A stretch of DNA of 14,779 bases, taken from contig CANQLF010000012.1 in the NCBI GenBank assembly GCA_947624635.1, forward strand, positions 1 through 14,779. The letters run 5' to 3'. Under the pieces are notes generated by a model that made no database searches, had not been told where the DNA came from, and worked only from the letters and a program-made list of their open reading frames with translations. This stretch comes from an uncultured Bacilli bacterium (GTDB lineage Bacteria; Bacillota_I; Bacilli_A; RF39; UBA660). Below are positions 14,714 to 14,779 of this stretch, one piece after another (positions within the stretch are counted from its first letter, which is position 1; each line of letters opens with the position of its first letter). The translations under genes and the position numbers were made by a program.

Positions 14714-14779
14714 GTGATAAAATGTTACCAGTTAATATTTATGAACTTGGAACAGTAGATGATAGCGTTCTAACTAGAG
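14714..14779 (+). repeat. Direct repeat, right copy (66 bp, identical to 4508-4573)
   Basis: The last 66 bases of the window match 4508-4573 without a mismatch, at an offset of 10,206. Identity starts at GTGATAAAATG, immediately behind the helD copy 2 ribosome-site region, and is still perfect at the window edge, so the true repeat is at least this long. Confidence 0.97.
14722..14779 (+). CDS. Second copy of the YtkD-like Nudix gene (3'-partial)
   Basis: The ATG at 14722, behind AAGAAGGGTGATAAA, opens a frame encoding 19 residues, MLPVNIYELGTVDDSVLTR, identical in protein and DNA to the start of the Nudix gene at 4516. The window ends before the Nudix box, so function is inferred from the other copy. 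It lies 16 bases after the helD copy 2 stop with no terminator between, so unlike the left copy it would be cotranscribed with its helD. Confidence 0.8.
   Translation, partial: MLPVNIYELGTVDDSVLTR

Noticed and set aside
1..14779. Alternative genetic code (TGA as tryptophan)
   Set aside because: Motif tryptophans such as those in the HelD and Nudix genes are TGG, genes contain no in-frame TGA, and the single TGA at a gene end is followed directly by TAA.
1..14779. Mobile element genes, CRISPR arrays, tRNA genes or att sites for an integrase
   Set aside because: None found on reading; the only large repeat is the Nudix-start direct repeat, which lies in coding sequence and has no recombinase beside it in the window.

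Overview
The window is very AT-rich DNA with strong Shine-Dalgarno sites of the GGAG-TGATAAAATG type, tight same-strand gene packing and HelD-type helicases. This points to a low-GC Bacillota (Clostridia/Bacilli-like, possibly an uncultured gut lineage). All tryptophans that I checked are TGG, so nothing calls for a recoded TGA. Every gene is on the + strand. I saw no tRNA, rRNA, CRISPR array, transposase or integrase.

Layout: (1) 1-2203 holds the C-terminal end of a radical SAM/SPASM-like protein, a GT-B-like surface-polysaccharide transferase and a Nudix hydrolase, the last two overlapping. (2) 2204-5109 holds a promoter, helD copy 1, a terminator, a YtkD-like Nudix hydrolase and a second Nudix gene cut off inside its Nudix box. 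(3) 5110-6101 is a LysR-type regulator with its own promoter. (4) 6102-11271 is a leader-controlled operon: a 15-codon leader ORF whose stop codon lies in the loop of a 12-bp intrinsic terminator, then a radical SAM enzyme with an unusual CX2CX2C motif, a short divergent phosphoketolase and two PHP-domain phosphoesterases. (5) 11263-14779 starts with a near-consensus promoter and holds a GrpB/UPF0157 gene, a HAD hydrolase, helD copy 2 and the start of another Nudix gene.

Two observations stand out. First, the last 66 bases of the window (14714-14779) exactly repeat 4508-4573, the ribosome binding site and first 19 codons of the YtkD-like Nudix gene. Each copy follows a helD, but the two helD genes are clearly diverged. 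The roughly 10.2-kb stretch between the repeats therefore looks like a module bounded by a direct repeat, and the truncated Nudix gene at 4924-5109 fits a recombination scar on its left side. An assembly junction is the main alternative.

Second, the operon inside that module combines an attenuator, an atypical radical SAM enzyme, a phosphoketolase relative with altered active-site residues and two phosphoesterases. This suggests an uncharacterised pathway acting on sugar phosphates or related phosphorylated compounds. The link to a product is inference; I do not recognise the pathway.
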